DNA from: Sharpea azabuensis DSM 18934
GTDB lineage: Bacteria; Bacillota_I; Bacilli_A; Erysipelotrichales; Coprobacillaceae
DNA length: 41,491 nt
Assembly: GCF_000702165.1 (NCBI RefSeq)
Contig: NZ_JNKU01000024.1
Location: 1 to 41,491 of the forward strand
Direction: 5' to 3'
The notes under the pieces were generated by a model. That model was not told the DNA's origin and ran no database searches. It worked only from the letters and a program-made list of their open reading frames with translations. Both the position numbers and the translations under genes were made by a program. Position 1 is the stretch's first letter. Each line of letters begins with the position of its first letter. Below, in pieces: positions 39,867 to 41,491 of the stretch.

Positions 39867-40739
39867 ATGGATCAGTCAATATTACAATATGTTGTTGAGA
39901 AAAATGGATATAAGAGCTTAGATATACGCCTGTTTTTAAAAGCACATGGTCCTTTACTATATGAACATAACATTTATACCAATCTCATCATGCTTGTTGC
40001 TCTCTTTGATCAATATGAATCAAATAATATCCATCTTGTCTATATACCACAAGCCTCCCTCTATAAGCCTGCTCGCTTTCACTATTGTCCCGATAGCCAG
40101 CTTTCCAAAGAAAAACAATATGCCCAATATCTTTCCAAAGAGAAAACAAGGGAAACGAACACTCTTGAACGCATCCAGCAAGATAATATCGATACACTCA
40201 CTCAATATCGTATTATCAAAGATGCCTACCTTATTCAAAAAAGAAATGCCCACACAAATTTCAAAGAAGAGCTCTACGCTCTTAATGAAGAACTCTATCC
40301 AAATGGACATGGCTGTATCAGTCAATATTATCTTCAACTCACAAGGGATCTTGATATCCTTGCACGTTTAAATGAACAAGGCATCTATGAACGTGTTGAT
40401 GCTCTCAACGATGGTCTTTTAGGCTTACTTGATGCCGTTGAAACATATCCGATTGCTTCAGGGGTGGATTTTGTGAAATATGCCGAGAGCTATATGCGTG
40501 ATCGCATTACCCATGGTGCTCTTGAAGCAAGCAATCCTGAACTACCTGGAGGCAAGCTTTCCCCTTATTACTATCAGATTATGAAGCTACATGATAAGTA
40601 TATGCTGGAGGGTTATGAGGAAGATGTCATATTACGTATGATTTATAAAGATATCAACACACAAAAAGAAATCATTACCACACCAATGATTGAACAGGCA
40701 TTAGCTTATCGCTATCGTTATGAAAAGCCAAGAAGTTAA
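39867..40739 (+). CDS. Sigma-70-like protein with region 2/3 features and no region 4
   Basis: 290 residues. The N-terminal ~150 residues are helical and unrecognised. From about 155 the sequence resembles sigma-70 region 2: an 'LxxDL.ILARLNEQG' helix, then NDGLLGLLDAVETYP (181-195), DFVKYAESYMRDRI (201-214, compare the FxTYAxxxIRxxI motif). A region-3-like part follows (LSPYYYQIMKLHDKYM, 231-246; MIYKDINTQKEI; MIEQALAYRYRYE). It stops there, with no region 4 to read a -35. Possibly a divergent sigma factor, an anti-sigma decoy or an RNAP-binding protein. ATG preceded by GAAGGAG. Followed after 24 bases by a gene of unknown function. Confidence 0.55.
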   Translation: MDQSILQYVVEKNGYKSLDIRLFLKAHGPLLYEHNIYTNLIMLVALFDQYESNNIHLVYIPQASLYKPARFHYCPDSQLSKEKQYAQYLSKEKTRETNTLERIQQDNIDTLTQYRIIKDAYLIQKRNAHTNFKEELYALNEELYPNGHGCISQYYLQLTRDLDILARLNEQGIYERVDALNDGLLGLLDAVETYPIASGVDFVKYAESYMRDRITHGALEASNPELPGGKLSPYYYQIMKLHDKYMLEGYEEDVILRMIYKDINTQKEIITTPMIEQALAYRYRYEKPRS

Positions 40740-40763
40740 GAAGTAGAGGAACTAAATCCCTTC

Positions 40764-41171
40764 ATGAGCATGGAGACTTTTAGAAAAACACATCTCTATG
40801 ACCACTTGCGTCCCTATTTCCGTTTTAATCTTCATAAACAATTTGTCCGTATCTTTGAACGTCTTGATCACCAAAAGAAAGAACTTGTCATTTTCCTCTA
40901 TGATCTCAACGATACAAGAAAGGATCGTATTGAAGAACTGACAAAAGATACACTCTCTGTTAAAGCTTATCAAAAAGCTATTGATCAAGCTGATCATGAA
41001 TATTCAATGACATTAAGAAAAGATATGTTTGCATCTACATATCATATTAGAGATATTAATGAACTTGAAGAAGAAGCTTATGATGATATATTGGAGATTG
41101 GCGGACAGAGGCTTGTTGAAACATATGATGAATTTATCAACAATTATATAAAAGTTACACTAATTGACTAA
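40764..41171 (+). CDS. Protein of unknown function downstream of the sigma-like gene
   Basis: 135 residues, mostly helical, charged, no membrane segment. It begins MSMETFRKTHLYDHLRPYF and ends in TYDEFINNYIKVTLID. No family recognised. The start is uncertain: GAGGA is 13 bases from the first ATG, and no closer ribosome site is seen; the second ATG (MET of MSMETF, 40770) is an alternative. Likely in the same operon as the sigma-like gene. A hairpin and then a strong terminator follow. Confidence 0.6.
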   Translation: MSMETFRKTHLYDHLRPYFRFNLHKQFVRIFERLDHQKKELVIFLYDLNDTRKDRIEELTKDTLSVKAYQKAIDQADHEYSMTLRKDMFASTYHIRDINELEEEAYDDILEIGGQRLVETYDEFINNYIKVTLID

Positions 41172-41194
41172 AGGGTGGACATTTGTCCACCCTT
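41171..41194. repeat. Perfect hairpin directly after the last plus-strand gene
   Basis: AAGGGTGGAC / GTCCACCCTT, a 10-bp perfect stem with ATTT loop. Only three T follow, so it is a weak terminator, backed up by the element just downstream. Confidence 0.6.
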
Positions 41195-41198
41195 TACA

Positions 41199-41238
41199 GA
41201 CTGTTGACGATTAACCACATCGTTGGCGGTCTTTTTTT
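41199..41238 (+). terminator. Strong terminator of the sigma-like operon
   Basis: GACTGTTGACGAT pairs with ATCGTTGGCGGTC over 13 bp with several G-U pairs that exist only in the plus-strand transcript, followed by seven T. Confidence 0.85.
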
Positions 41239-41320
41239 ATAGATTGATATATTTTATGATTCATCCTCTTTTTTCTGAATATATTTCTCCAGATAATAAA
41301 AAAATCGGGTCTAGATCCTT

Positions 41321-41491
41321 CTATCCTATCCCCATCGCCTTTAACGTTTCCTCATTTTGATGCTCAAAGCAGGAATTTTGGGCGCAATGCGCCTCCTGCA
41401 TCCTTCCAAGGTATGTGCATAACTTCTTGAGATTCATTCCTGTGAATATCAACATAAGATTATCATACACTCTTTCGAATCCTGTATATAG
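41321..41491 (-). CDS. C-terminal fragment of an IS1182-type transposase (runs off the window)
   Basis: 57 codons visible, entering from the right edge: VYDNLMLIFTGMNLKKLCTYL then a Cys-rich tail to TAG at 41321. The MNLKKLC-type ending is typical of DDE transposases of the IS1182/IS5-like groups. The rest lies outside the window, so whether the element is complete cannot be told. No terminal inverted repeat was identified in the 80 bases before the stop. Confidence 0.65.
   Translation of the reverse strand, partial: LYTGFERVYDNLMLIFTGMNLKKLCTYLGRMQEAHCAQNSCFEHQNEETLKAMGIG

Overview
The window is an AT-rich, standard-code (TGA is used as a stop) stretch of a low-GC Gram-positive chromosome. 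Strong AGGAGG-type ribosome sites, many extended -10 promoters (TGN-TATAAT) and very regular hairpin/U-run terminators fit Bacillota. The gene content (walJ-rlmH, murA-rpmE, HPr with Ser46, DegV, DUF1836, DUF6465, DUF4230, Big_2 lipoprotein) suggests an anaerobic gut Erysipelotrichia-type genome; that placement is inference, no rRNA is present. No prophage, CRISPR array, rRNA or complete insertion sequence is seen; transposase debris lies at the right edge.

Layout. 1-7000 is mostly minus-strand housekeeping: rlmH, walJ, a cytidylate-kinase-like gene (plus), rpmE, murA, a UMF1-type MFS transporter and a lipase/GDPD pair. 7200-8970 holds tRNA-Glu(CTC) and tRNA-Gln(CTG) in convergent orientation beside gltX. 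9144-9995 is a LysR regulator broken by two frameshifts. 10100-14950 is a metabolic/redox block: prolyl-tRNA editing protein, Dabb protein, cysK, glutathione peroxidase, a YczE-like membrane protein, an Rrf2 regulator with three cysteines and a palindrome over its own promoter, and class II fba. 15100-20270 carries RNA modification genes (SPOUT methyltransferase, rlmA, RluA-type pseudouridine synthase), a Sel1 protein, an acyl-ACP thioesterase and two small membrane proteins. 20400-23380 has pgm, a formate/nitrite channel and ptsH. 23500-29150 is a surface block: a membrane methyltransferase-like protein, a 1090-residue lipoprotein with eight Big_2 domains inserted between WG-like repeats, DUF6465 and a membrane protein. 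29189-33340 has typA, DUF4230, degV and the divergent DUF1836 gene.

The right third is the least explained. An AT-rich membrane protein gene (33425-34105) is followed by a compact operon of two paralogous ATP-grasp ligases flanking an esterase (34364-37539), the best candidate here for an undescribed enzymatic system. Then come a small HTH protein with a helical partner, a signal-anchored protein behind a long leader that can fold as a terminator/antiterminator switch, and on the plus strand a protein with sigma-70 region 2 and 3 features but no region 4, behind its own hairpin terminator and followed by an unknown partner gene. The window ends in the C-terminus of a minus-strand transposase.

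Gene starts were often moved downstream of the longest reading frame to match a Shine-Dalgarno site; the evidence fields say where. Family assignments are from reading the translations, with no database search.
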